Position numbers and translations under genes: made by a program
Assembly: GCA_012184525.1 (NCBI GenBank)
Contig: WOFQ01000093.1
Coordinates: 1 to 61,476, forward strand
Reading direction: 5' to 3'
DNA: 61,476 bases
From: Xenoacremonium recifei
Lineage: Eukaryota > Ascomycota > Sordariomycetes > Hypocreales > Nectriaceae
In this document: one piece after another, positions 46,184 to 56,138 of the stretch
Numbering within the stretch: the first letter of the stretch is position 1
Layout of the letters: every line of letters starts with the position of its first letter
The notes under the pieces: model-generated
Seen by the model: the letters and a program-made list of their open reading frames with translations, nothing else
Databases searched by the model: none
What the model was told of the DNA's origin: nothing

Positions 46184-48018
46184 TCATAGTAAGAATCGAA
46201 AACCGCGTGGGTGGGACAAGGATGAATCGTCTCCGTTGCTCTCTTGTTCCTGTATCTCAATCTTGCTGTTCTCGCGAGCCAGCAGGAAACGAAGAACAGT
46301 CGCAGCACAAATTGCCATCAACAGCATACCAGCGCTAACGCCTAGTGCAATAGCATATCGTGGTGCAGCATCAGAAGGGTAAAGGTAGGAGGAATATAAG
46401 CCAGCAAGACCAGAGAATGCGTTGTTGAAAGCGATGGCTGCAGCGCGTTTCCCGGGTGGTCCATAGATTGTATTAGCGGTCCATACAAAGGCCATATTGA
46501 AACCAGAATAAATCCCCGGAATCATAATCATCGCCCCAAAATAACGAGCCCCAAAGTTGGTCGTAGCGGCGACAATTATGAAGCCCGACAGAGAGAACCA
46601 CAGAGGGATGCTGAAGTGCCAGTAGCGATCCTCAGTACGATCAGCGTTCCAGCAGATCAAGAACATCGTACAGCAAGATAGAAGAAATGGCGGGGTAGTC
46701 AACAGAAGGGTCTCAACTCGTCCTTTACCAAGGGTTGCAAGCACTGAAGGAAAGAAACTGTTCACTGCAAGGCTGGCACCAGTACCATACACCATGACAA
46801 CAAAGAACCAGTTCTTCCAGTCCTTCATGGCCATGGTAAAGGCCTTCCAAGTAATTTGGTCTTCTGATGAGGTCCATTCAGAGTGGGAGACCTCGGCACG
46901 CAACCTGTAAACGGCCATTTCCTTCTCCTCGGCTGTAAGCCAGCTTGTTGTCCTCGGAAAGTTGGGAAGGACAAAGTAGGCAGAAATAGCAATCGTAACA
47001 GTGACGGCGCCCTCAATAATAAAGAGCCATCTCCAGGCACGAAGCCCTCTAAGGCTATAGCGAGTGACTTTAGCAAGCGATCGGGGCAACGAAAGCTATT
47101 TAATAACATACCCATCCATGCCGTAAACGATTCCTCCGCTAATCAAGCCGGAGAAGGCACCTGAAATCTGAGACCCGGTATAGAACAGAGCCATTCTCTT
47201 GCTGAGTTCCTCGCGCTTATACCAAGTACTAAGCGTAAACATTGATCCAGGCTGGAGGGTCCCTTAGCATTACAATCATTTTCTTGTGTTCTGAAAAACA
47301 TACGTAGAATGCGGCTTCAACGAATCCAAGGAAAAATCGTGCGCAGAGCAGACCAGCAAAATTGTGCGTGGCACCAGCGGAAGCAGAAATAGCGCCCTGA
47401 TTTGGAAACATTGTCAGTTAGAAATTCAGGAAACGATTATGTACATAACGAACCCAGATAGTCATGCAAACAGAGATGTATAAAGAAGGCTTTCCGATTT
47501 TGTTGAGCCAAATGTTGGAAGGAACTTGCATCAGGATATATCTAGTGTATGAGGATAAGTTGCGGGCTAACCCAGAGTCCAGTTGCTGCTCTCGATAGCT
47601 TACCCAGCATTAAGAATTGACACACAGGTCTGGAGGAAATTGCGTCAGGTAAACTCCTCTTCGTCTTTGATTGACTGCTAGGGGTTTCTTACGAGGTACT
47701 GGGTGTCGGTCAGGTGTAAATCTTCCGTCAGGCCGCTAAGCTTGGCCTGAGCGATAGTATTTCTGTGCAGGGTGTTAGCTGCTTGTCTTACAGTCGCTGA
47801 AAGGGCTGGGCATACCGATCGAGGTAATTCATTATGTATATGAGGACCAACATCGGCAGTAAACGAAGATCGATTTTCCAACGGAGCTTCTTCTCGATAA
47901 CTGCTCGCTGTTCCGGGGTCATGGCCGCAATGCGAGGAAACTCGACGACATCAATGACTACCTGCTCATCGTAGCTAGGCGAAGTCACGAGGTCCGGCAG
48001 AGAGTGTTTGTCGTCCAT
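46184..48018 (-). CDS. Anion:cation symporter-family permease (Dal5/allantoate-permease type)
   Basis: Seven exons, complement(46184-47054, 47112-47251, 47304-47396, 47454-47541, 47604-47629, 47693-47762, 47816-48018), give 496 residues and 12 spans; one exon is only 26 nt. Splicing restores the family signature order: LIYIMNYLDRNTIAQAKLSGL in span 1, YLTCVSILNAGYILMQVPSN in span 2, CARFFLGFVEAAFYPGSMF and LSTWYKREELSKRMALFYTG before span 5, and LRGLRAWRWLFIIEGA before span 6. These define the ACS branch (allantoate, nicotinate, dipeptide and other organic-acid or amide importers). A nitrogenous acid is the likely substrate. Upstream (282-311 bp before the ATG) are two CGG-N6-CGG motifs shared with the oxidase and asparaginase genes, so this is probably the uptake system of the cluster. 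Confidence 0.88.
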
Positions 48019-48299
48019 GTTGTTTTGAAATGCGGCTCAAAGCAATGCAATGGCTGTTAGTTGTGAACAGGTTCGACAGCCACACGGGGTTATTAGATCG
48101 GGGGAGGGGTCACGCAAGCAGTACCAGGTCTTATAGATCTCCTGAGCCCGCTAGCCAAACATTCTCCTATATGCATAGAATACCGAGAGATAAGAATCAT
48201 ATCCAGGTTCCCCAGGTTGAGCAATCCACTTCGCCCGCAATCGCGGGTGTGCATGAAAATCCTTGTTTGAGTCAATGGTTCGTGATGGGTGGATGAGCA

Positions 48300-48312
48300 T
48301 CGGCCGCTACGG
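48300..48312 (+). promoter_or_regulatory. CGG-N6-CGG motif, copy 1
   Basis: TCGGCCGCTACGG; identical over 13 bases to copies 3 and 4. Two CGG triplets in direct orientation separated by six bases is a geometry used by dimeric Zn2Cys6 factors (yeast Hap1 type). It lies 282 bp before the ACS permease start. Confidence 0.55.
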
Positions 48313-48328
48313 TACATCTCAAATATTG

Positions 48329-48342
48329 TCGGCCACTACGGC
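48329..48342 (+). promoter_or_regulatory. CGG-N6-CGG motif, copy 2
   Basis: TCGGCCACTACGGC; differs from the others by one G to A transition inside the N6 spacer, with both CGG half-sites kept. Same strand as copy 1, 29 bases on, about three helical turns. Together they form a tandem pair upstream of the permease. Confidence 0.55.
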
Positions 48343-49174
48343 ATTTCTCAGGGGACTTCCCCACCGATAGCGCGAGTCAGTGTTAGGCGAGACCGATAGA
48401 TCGGTACTGGAAGTTATTAGCTGGCATTCCAACACCTCGGACCATTCGGCCCACTGATCATACACGACTCGGAAGAATGTTGAGAGAATAGGTATCTACG
48501 TAAATGACAAGCTCGTCCTACAATTAGCCATAAAAGTGTCACGTTGAATAAGCAATATCAACTAGCAGGAGAACCCTTTGGCATTCCTGGTCCCCGTTGA
48601 CTGAATGGAGTGTCTCGAGGAGACTAGAGTTAGGTAGAGTGGGCACAAACGTACGTGCTAAACTGCTACGCACGACTCTTCTACGAGGAATGAAAGAACC
48701 CTCGATGCCAAACACGAAATTGTATTTGACCATAATTTTTAGTATCGGTTTTGATCATGACTTTACTTAAAGACGGGTTGTCCCAACGCGTGAACAGATA
48801 TCGGGTCTGCGCCATCTACCTAACCTATACCAGAAGACAAAAACAAGCATATGCCCAAATAGTTGCTGATGTGTGTATTTGTGTATATAAATATTCATAT
48901 ATGTTTGAAAGAAGCTTGGGATTCTCGTCGTTCCCTCATAATCACAGTTCCAGGATTTTATCCTCTTTGTGGCATACGACTTCTTTAAACCATCTGATCG
49001 ATTCTCGTCCTTAGCTTGCCTCAGTGTCGAAGACGGCAGACTAATCCATACCCGGTGTCTCACCGCCCTACCTTAGCGGCAAAATTGCGCGCTGTTGGAA
49101 ACTTATCGCCTGGAACTCCGTCGTCCGTACTGCCAATCGCCTGTGCTTGACGTTATTGAACCATCTACCACACG

Positions 49175-51488
49175 ATGCCTAAGTTCGCCGGTCGAAGCAA
49201 CGCAGCGTGCAATTACTGCCATCGCCAAAAGGTCAAGTGCAACGGAGGTTCGTTCATGCTCCGTTACCGCCGACGAGTTGCTCAATCTCTCCACAGAACA
49301 ACCTTGCCAGCGATGTCGTCAACGCCAACGGCATTGTATCTATCGCACGCGTGGTGATCGCACGGTCACAGTGCCTGAGGAATACTTGGACAATCTTAAC
49401 ACCACTCTCAATGAGCTTACAAGTTCTATCAGAGCCACTCGCAACTCTTCGTTTGCGCCAATGCCTGGTTCTGCGACGCCAAGGGCCGCCGAGGCAGAAG
49501 CGGTGATACCTCCGCCAACAGCTCAGGCACAAGCTCAACGTGAGACCGAAGACGCCGTGGCTCCCATCGTGGACGACTCAACCACTGAGTCTTTTGTCCG
49601 TAAGCTTAAGCAAGTTCTTTATAATGTTGGTGGATCGGAGAACGCCTTGATGACCTTGGCCGCGGCTTTTCCCGCCCTCGCTTCTCCTTCCTCCAGCTCG
49701 GCCAGTTCACAACGTCGCCATGTCAATTTAAAATTCGATAATATCCGTGGGTTTCGACCCCCTCAGATGAACAACAATATCGCAACTGATTAGCGGCTAG
49801 ATTCCAAACTCCTATTCAAATTGCCCCCTTATAAATATGCAGTGCAGCTTATCTCTCAAGCCGAGCAGAGTTTTGGTGACTACCACACGTTCCTTCGCAA
49901 ATCTTTCTGGAGGAGGCTTCACGCCACTTACCAAAACTTGTCATCGCAAGCCAATGACCGTAACTGGCTATGCAGACTCTCTTTTATTCTGGCAATTGCT
50001 GAGGCAAATAACCATAATAACCAATCCCTCACCATCACCTTTGATGAAAGTGGTGGGGTCCCTTCTTGGCAAGGGAAAACGGCAGACTGTGACGACATTT
50101 TCCACACGCTACCGCCTGGGACAGAATATTTTGAACAAGGTTTACTAATGTTGAAAATTCGATATGAAGACCCTACAGTCGACGACGTTGAGGCTTTAAA
50201 TCTAGCGGTAAGCACAACTTGTCATTTCTATTCCGGCAAAATGCCATCCAAGTGTTGCTGACTCTATGAAGTCTCATTGTAGCTTCATTTTGAACCGTCG
50301 CAAAGCTGCGTATGCATATGCAGGGCAGAGTATAAGACTTGCCCACAGCTTGGGTCTTGATCAACCAGCTCCAGCCTGTCTCTCAAACCTTGAGCGGGAG
50401 CATAGGAAGCGTGTGTGGTGGACAGCCTTTTGCGTTGATCGAGCCACCAGCACCGAACTATGCCTGCGCCCAGCCTACGTTGGAATGGAGAGTGACCTAG
50501 CCTACCCAGACTCTAGCGGTCTCTCTGCGGAAGAGCTTGAGGAATTCTTCGATCCAGATTTGCTGACCGCGCAAATCAAGCTTCTGCGAATCAAGAGCGA
50601 TGTCATCTCCGTGGTTAAGCAGATGAAGACCAGACTCGCCTCTCAGAGTCATGATCTCTTCCAATGTTTAAACCGATTAGAACAATTCCGGAAGGAGATG
50701 CCGGCTAAATTAGCCCCTCTGCTGGAGTTCGAATTTCAGACTAGTCTTGATGAAATGCCGGACGACAGAGTTCTTTTCTCGTTGTCTCTACGCTATTTCC
50801 AGGTAGGAGAGACACTCTGCAACCTCTCAAGATTTAATCTTCATGCTGCTGACATCATCGTCTCCAGTGCTATATCTTGCTCATGAGGCCTCTTCTGCTG
50901 CATCAGTTAGCCTCCACCCCTGACGGCGACGTCTCTAGAACGACCGAGGAAGAAGCCAAGAAAACAAACACCATCTGCCTCCAAGCTGCTATGACCAACG
51001 CAAAAACCATGCTGTACCTGACTAAATCGGAGATGTTGGTGGAATACGGCTACTGGGACTCTGTTCACCTGTTCTCATCTCTGACCGTCATCTGCTTGGC
51101 CAAGATCATGACCAATAGGCTTCCTGGACCATTTTTATTGCATGAAAACGAGTGGGAGGACATTATGTTACTCTATGATAAGGCACGCGAGGTGCTAGTC
51201 AACATGGTCCAATGCGGGAATGTTGCATCAAAACATCATATGGAGATGCTTAACGAAATCGACTTGATCAGGAACGCAATCCCTTCATCACGTTTCAACA
51301 GCAATACTAATATGTATGCGACCTCGACATTGTGGCCAACCGCCCAACGCGATAGTGTAGAAAATGGGGACCATGGTGCGTTTCAAACAGGCGACGTGAG
51401 ATTAGGTAGAGAGCTTGGCTTCGAGGAGTGGGCAGAGTTGTTGGAACAGCCCGTCATTGATTTCACGTCATTTGATCTTCACTCCTAA
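49175..51488 (+). CDS. Zn2Cys6 transcription factor (regulator 2, cluster regulator candidate)
   Basis: Five exons (49175-49247, 49297-49746, 49801-50207, 50272-50802, 50868-51488) encode 693 residues. The zinc cluster is canonical, C12-x2-C15-x6-C22-x5-C28-x2-C31-x6-C38, and is split by intron 1 inside the central loop. The fungal-trans domain shows FILNRRKAAYAYAGQSIRLAHSLGL (split here: NRRKAAYAYAG, then SIRLAHSLGL) and RKRVWWTAFCVDR. The 54-nt intron 49747-49800 keeps the frame but contains a TAG; removing it joins FDNI to HSKLLFKLPPYKYA. Its last exon follows an intron that restores YFQCYILLMRPLLL. It sits centrally between the permease and oxidase 3 and is the obvious candidate to bind the CGG-N6-CGG sites (inference). 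It ends 140 bp from the convergent oxidase gene. Confidence 0.88.
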
Positions 51489-51628
51489 TTGCTTGGTTGA
51501 ATGAGCAGTACCCTGTTTGCTCGTTTTTTTTTGTATAGGTGGTAGAAGAGAGCAAGCAGTCTATGTTTTGTTTCAATTGTCTGCATAACAAGAGATCTGC
51601 GTTTAAAAGCACAGTTTGTACCATATTT

Positions 51629-53117
51629 CTACAGATTGGCACGAAGGGCACGAGATGGCGGCGATAGCTTTTGGTTCCTTTCCAACCAGCCAGTCAGATC
51701 TCCAAGATCGTCGTGATCTTGAGGGTGCGGATATAACATTTCGGTCTCAGGGCCCTTTCCATTCTTCCAGCTCCATGCTTTCTCAAGGTGCTCGGGTAGT
51801 TTGCCCTCTAGCATATCCACGACGTATTTGCCAATAACAGGCATCATCTTGAACCCGTGTGTTGCACCACAAGTCGCGATATAGAGGTTCTTGGCAGCAG
51901 GGTACGGGCAAATTCGGTAGTGGTAGTCTTTAGTGGCAGAGTCCCTGTTACACACTCCTGTTAGCTACATAATGACAACGAGACATACCATAACTCATAG
52001 AAAGTTTCAGGCTTACCAACACATGCGAGTGGTGAAGAATTCTCTACCAGCCAACTCGGGAAGAACTTCTCTGAGGAAGTCCCGAACCTGCTTTTCCATC
52101 TCTACAGGTATACCAGCATATGGATGGCCATTAAAACTGTTTGTGACTGAGGCCCCCTTGACTGAAGAGTATGCATAGTTGGTTATACCTCTATTCGAGA
52201 CAATCTTCATCATACCATTCTCGTCTGGCGGAAACATAAGTCCTTGACAAGGCTTATGTTAGCGTAGCTAAGGTTAAAGTAGAGAGGGTATCTCACCTCC
52301 AACAGCTTCATCGACAATAGGCATAGTTTTGTACTTTTCCGCTTCATCTGGCGTTAATTTGAGGATACCCACGCAGCCCGCGAGCGCCACTGACTCCTCA
52401 CTGGCATCAACCAGCTCAGGGAGACATGCACCCGTCGACAAGATGACGATATCAGCAAAATGTGCCTTTCCGCTGCGACTGACGGCGCCGACGCACTGCT
52501 GCTTGTCATCGTAAAGGAGCTTCACAACATCTCCGTCTGGCCCACTCGTGAATTGAACCCCTTCCTTACGTGCTGCGATTGTCATGCAGACAAGTGCCCG
52601 CGCTGAGGGAACCTACATATTTATCAGTGACCGAGAAAACAATAAAAATCGGCCGCCCAGATCTACTTACCCATCCAGCCTCAGGATTCCACAGATTCTC
52701 CCAGTCTCCGAGTTGGCCAGAAACCTCCGACCATGTCGACCGGACCTGATCCCCAGTCATCCACCTCGAGCCCGTGAAGCCTAGCTTCTTGCCTGTTTCG
52801 TAGGCTGCTTTCAGCCAGGCTGTGTCGTTCGGTGATGCAGAACGAATCCAGCCGCACTTTCGATATAGGCCTTTTAAGAAGGACGTCTTAGACTCCCAAA
52901 CCTCCATGGCCTCCAGGGCTAGACGGCCATAGATTGCATCGGGATAGTCAGCCCGGACGACCTTGTTGAGATCTGTCGAAGCCGCGTCGTGGGATGGGGC
53001 GTCGAAGCGGTCTAGAACATGGACTGATTCATAGCCACGGCAGGCTAAATGATAGGCTGCAGAGCTACCGAATGCTCCTCCGCCGATAATGAGTACGGAT
53101 GGCTTCGAATCCGACAT
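51629..53117 (-). CDS. FAD-dependent oxidase, sarcosine/fructosyl-amino-acid oxidase type (DAO oxidase 3)
   Basis: Four exons, complement(51629-51944, 52017-52242, 52297-52612, 52671-53117), give 434 residues, normal for MSOX/FAOX enzymes. The N-terminal FAD motif is SVLIIGGGAFGSSAAYHLACRG (GGGAFG at 12-17), then VLDRFDAPSHDAASTDLNKV. The covalent-flavin Cys of this family corresponds to Cys329 in RMCWDSATKDYHYRI; the following CGATHGFKMMPVIGKYVVDML segment contacts flavin. It is related to, but clearly different from, the FAOX-like gene at 56139 (spacing and CWDS versus CWCTD). The reaction expected is oxidation of an N-alkylated amino acid, giving the free amino acid, an aldehyde or osone, and H2O2. 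It lacks a peroxisomal SKL ending and signal peptide. The last intron skips a nearby alternative AG. Copy 3 of the CGG-N6-CGG motif lies 224 bp upstream. Confidence 0.85.
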
Positions 53118-53340
53118 TTCATAACAGATTTGATAGATGAAAACAAGCAGTCAATTCAGCTTAGCCGAAGGTTTAGTTAAGCTGGGCTTGCTTTGCAATT
53201 TATGATACCATTTCCACCGAAGTAGTTTCACAGTATTTTGCATCAGCTGTTCGCAGCCGGCTCGTCCAAGAGCACCGATGAAGCCGATGTAAGTACACAG
53301 CGGCCGGCTGTGAGACCGCATTGACATGGCCCGATCCCAA

Positions 53341-53354
53341 TCGGCCGCTACGGC
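53341..53354 (+). promoter_or_regulatory. CGG-N6-CGG motif, copy 3
   Basis: TCGGCCGCTACGGC, 224 bp upstream of the DAO oxidase 3 ATG (that gene is on the minus strand). Identical to copy 4 over 14 bases. Confidence 0.55.
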
Positions 53355-53570
53355 AATACGCCAGCAACTCCACATCTTGTCTGCCCTCTGCACGACATTA
53401 CGGCTCCGAGCAGCATGTGATTCAGTTCAATCTCTTTGAGTCGCTAGCGAAATCATGATTCTGATATTATTATAAGGTCTTTGAGGTAGTATTGTATATG
53501 TGTATTGTGTGTCTCCCCACCTTGCGTCAAGTGTATAACCTCACACTACAACCAAGTTTTATTCACCGAC

Positions 53571-54227
53571 GATAAGCTCTTTTACTTGTCGATTCTAATC
53601 AGTAGCGGGAGAGAAGGTGCAGCAGGTCCAGCCGAGCAACAGTTTCAATAGGTAATTGTACAGAGAAGATTAGAAGCAAACTAACTGTGATGGCTTTACA
53701 CAAGTCCTTTACGTACTCTTGTCGCATTATCCGGGGAACCTCGCCTTGGGTGGGACGCCCGCGGAGTCTCGGAGACAGAAGTTTCCCCCGCTTTCTACTA
53801 CATGGAGTTTACGAAGTCCTCTGATAAGAAAATGCCCACTTTGGGTTTCTTTATCAACCCAAGTTCCGCGAGATGATAAGGTACAAGCAAGCCGCATATA
53901 CTGCGAGGCAATCCATGCTTGGGAATCAGTTAAGGGCACCCTGACGACCTCCGGTACTGCCGCGAAATGCAACTTGAGAAGCAATCAAGAGTAGGTACAA
54001 TCCTTCGGACTCCCAGCCACTTGGTTTCTTGACCGCCAATTTTCTCCTTCTTTGATCACCTCACGGGCGATAAGCGGAGACAGGCGTTATCTAGACCCGG
54101 AGATCTGGCTTGATATGGCCCATTGTGGTAATCGTCGGCCGCTACGGCGATGGGCCGACTGGACCGAACATTCAACCTGATCGGCTTGCTTCTCTGTTTA
54201 CTGTTCAAAGAGGCATCTTCGTTATCT
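53571..54227. promoter_or_regulatory. Cluster of seven GATA-factor (HGATAR) sites
   Basis: Sites on the two strands: GATAAG at 53571, 53823, 53875 and 54069; TTATCA near 53851; TTATCT at 54087 and 54222. About 1.9 would be expected by chance in this 660-bp stretch with equal base frequencies. AreA-type nitrogen control of the oxidase 3/asparaginase pair is suggested. Confidence 0.45.
54135..54148 (+). promoter_or_regulatory. CGG-N6-CGG motif, copy 4
   Basis: TCGGCCGCTACGGC, 321 bp upstream of the asparaginase ATG at 54456 and about 185 bp upstream of its TATA box. It is followed by CGATGGGCCGAC, which adds a third CGG-like half-site in the opposite sense. Confidence 0.55.
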
Positions 54228-54320
54228 GCGAGTCAGGGATTCCTCATCCACAGTAGGGGTGGAGCTTGAGTAGAGCGTAGACTAAGTGATGGACAGGTCC
54301 GATTGCTCAACCTAGTACAT

Positions 54321-54328
54321 GTATATAA
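54321..54328 (+). promoter_or_regulatory. TATA box of the asparaginase gene
   Basis: GTATATAA, 135 bp before ATG 54456 and only 42 bp before the in-frame ATG at 54363. Transcription starting about 30 bp downstream of TATA would leave almost no leader for 54363, so 54456 is favoured as start. Confidence 0.5.
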
Positions 54329-54455
54329 CGCTGCCAAGACAGGGAATTGAATCCCAGTTCACTTGGAAATTGTCTCATATCTTCTCTGGTTATTGGCTCC
54401 CTATTCTTGGTCTCTTGCAGTAGTTCCTGTGGTCAACACCATAACACAGGTCACC

Positions 54456-55706
54456 ATGTCCGTAGTAGCCTTTGTTTTGTCGGCTCTAGCGGGCATTGCA
54501 TACACCTCCCCGGTCCTACATCCTCGGGCAACAGACAGTAGCAATGAGACCTACGTCTTTACCAACTACAATGGCCTCAACTTCACTCAGATGAATACCA
54601 CATTGCCCAATGTGACCATCTTCGCTACCGGTGAGAGATGTGTCTAATATTAAACCGAGAAAGATTCTAATTTATATCTAGGTGGAACGATTGCGGGTTC
54701 CAGTAGTGATAACACCGCGACAACCGGCTACGCTGAGGGCGATGTGACTGTGATGAACTTGATCGATGCCGTTCCTACAGTCCTGGACATTGCCAATGTG
54801 GCGGGCGTGCAAGTTGCAAATGTCGGCAGTGAGGATATTACTTCCACAATCCTCTTGAGTCTCTCAAAAATGATCCACAAATACGTTTGCGAAGACCCAA
54901 ACATGAGCGGCGCTGTTATCACCCACGGCACTGACACCATGGAGGAGACTGCATTTTTCATTGACGCTACAGTAAACTGTGGCAAGCCCGTCGTTATGGT
55001 TGGTGCCATGCGTCCTGCTACCGCCATTTCTGCAGACGGCCCGTACAACCTGTTGGAGGCTGTTACAGTGGCAGCTGATCCAAGTGCCAGGGATAGGGGC
55101 ACCATGCTGGTGATGAACGATAGAATTGCATCGACCTACTATATGACCAAGATGAACGCCAATACTCTTGATACTTTCAAGTCCATCGAAATGGGTTACC
55201 TGGGCGAGCTGATTTCGGATAAGCCTTACTTCTACTATCCTCCCGTGAAGCCAACGGGCAAAGCAGCATACGACGTCAGCAATGTCACTTCGATCCCGAG
55301 AGTTGACATCCTCTTCTCCTACCAGGATATGCACAACGACACTCTTTACAACGCTATCAAATCTGGCGCCAAGGGCATTGTTGTGAGTATTTGAAAAGCT
55401 CCCTGGTCCTTTAGATGGATGCTAATTATTTTCTAGATTGCTGGAGCCGGAGCCGGTGGTGTGAGCACCAGCTTCAACTACGCTATCGAGGATGTGTTAA
55501 ACAGACTCGAACTTCCAGTAGTCCAAAGCTTTCGCACCCCTAGCGGAGAAGTCCCTCTGAGTGATGTCAGCAGCACAACGGCAAAGCATATCCCCAGTGG
55601 ATATTTGAACCCGCAAAAGTCAAGACAGTTGCTGGGGCTGCTTCTTGCACATGGAAAGAACTTGACCGAAATTGCGAAAGCATTTGCCGGGTCGGTAGAC
55701 GATTAA
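54456..55706 (+). CDS. Secreted type II L-asparaginase
   Basis: Three exons (54456-54630, 54682-55382, 55437-55706) give 381 residues. The first 20 or so residues (MSVVAFVLSALAGIAYTSP) form a secretion signal; the ATG has a good CACC context and lies after the TATA box. The catalytic Thr loop is ATGGTIAGSSS, with Thr61 as nucleophile position; the second catalytic Thr-Asp pair is in HGTDTMEET (140-148). MVGAMRPATAISADGPYN and SGYLNPQKSR are also family hallmarks. The enzyme hydrolyses extracellular or wall-space asparagine to aspartate and ammonia. The helix carrying a catalytic Lys in the E. coli enzyme (AADKAS) reads AADPSARDRG here, without Lys; fungal enzymes vary in this region. Signal peptide and sequons fit a cell-wall enzyme like yeast Asp3. 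Confidence 0.9.
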
Positions 55707-56138
55707 ATGTTGATGTTTGTTGAAAGCGGCGGAGTATGCCTGACGGTCCAGGCAGAGTCCCCTGTGACTCTTTAGATAAGAAATAGATATAAATAATTTG
55801 CCTGGAGTGGTTGAAGCTTTCGCAGCCGTCTAATCTGTGCCGCCTCTGGACGAGAAAGCGGATGCTCTTCTCCTAGTTTCGGAAACCACCGTTAGTTTTT
55901 AATCGCCTGACTGTTCCTCAGTATAGAAGGTCCACGCGAGGAGCATGCACTAGCGTCGGTGTGCTTCACATCATCAGGTGAGGGGTGGTGGTCCTCATAA
56001 AGCCAATGGCGAATGTCTATGATTTAATCTTCAGTTTAACAACGACCTACCCAAGATTTATTCCCACCATCTAGTTTCGTGGTCCACGGGCTCTATCACC
56101 AAGCTCGTCGCGCGACTGATAGAGCTCAACTAGACAAC
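55707..56138. other. Intergenic, promoter of the FAOX-like gene
   Basis: No CGG-N6-CGG copy is present here, unlike the neighbouring promoters. An open frame extends 60 nt upstream of ATG 56139 to 56079. Nothing else was seen. Confidence 0.4.

Larger units (their letters stand above)
48019..49174. other. Long divergent promoter region of the ACS permease and Zn2Cys6 regulator 2
   Basis: Contains the two CGG-N6-CGG motifs at 48300-48342 and HGATAR sites at 48188, 48365 and 48394 (near chance density). A one-mismatch, reverse-oriented core CCTTAGCGGC lies at 49071-49080, 95 bp upstream of the regulator's ATG. Open frames crossing this stretch show no motif. Confidence 0.5.
53118..54455. other. 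Long divergent promoter region of DAO oxidase 3 and the asparaginase
   Basis: Contains CGG-N6-CGG copies 3 and 4, a GATA cluster and the asparaginase TATA box, all annotated separately. Open frames here (53151-53393, 53719-53994) have no motif. Confidence 0.55.

Noticed and set aside
49791..49793. In-frame TAG in Zn2Cys6 regulator 2, suggesting a pseudogene
   Set aside because: It lies in a 54-nt GT-AG intron with a CTGAT branch site; the spliced protein is continuous.
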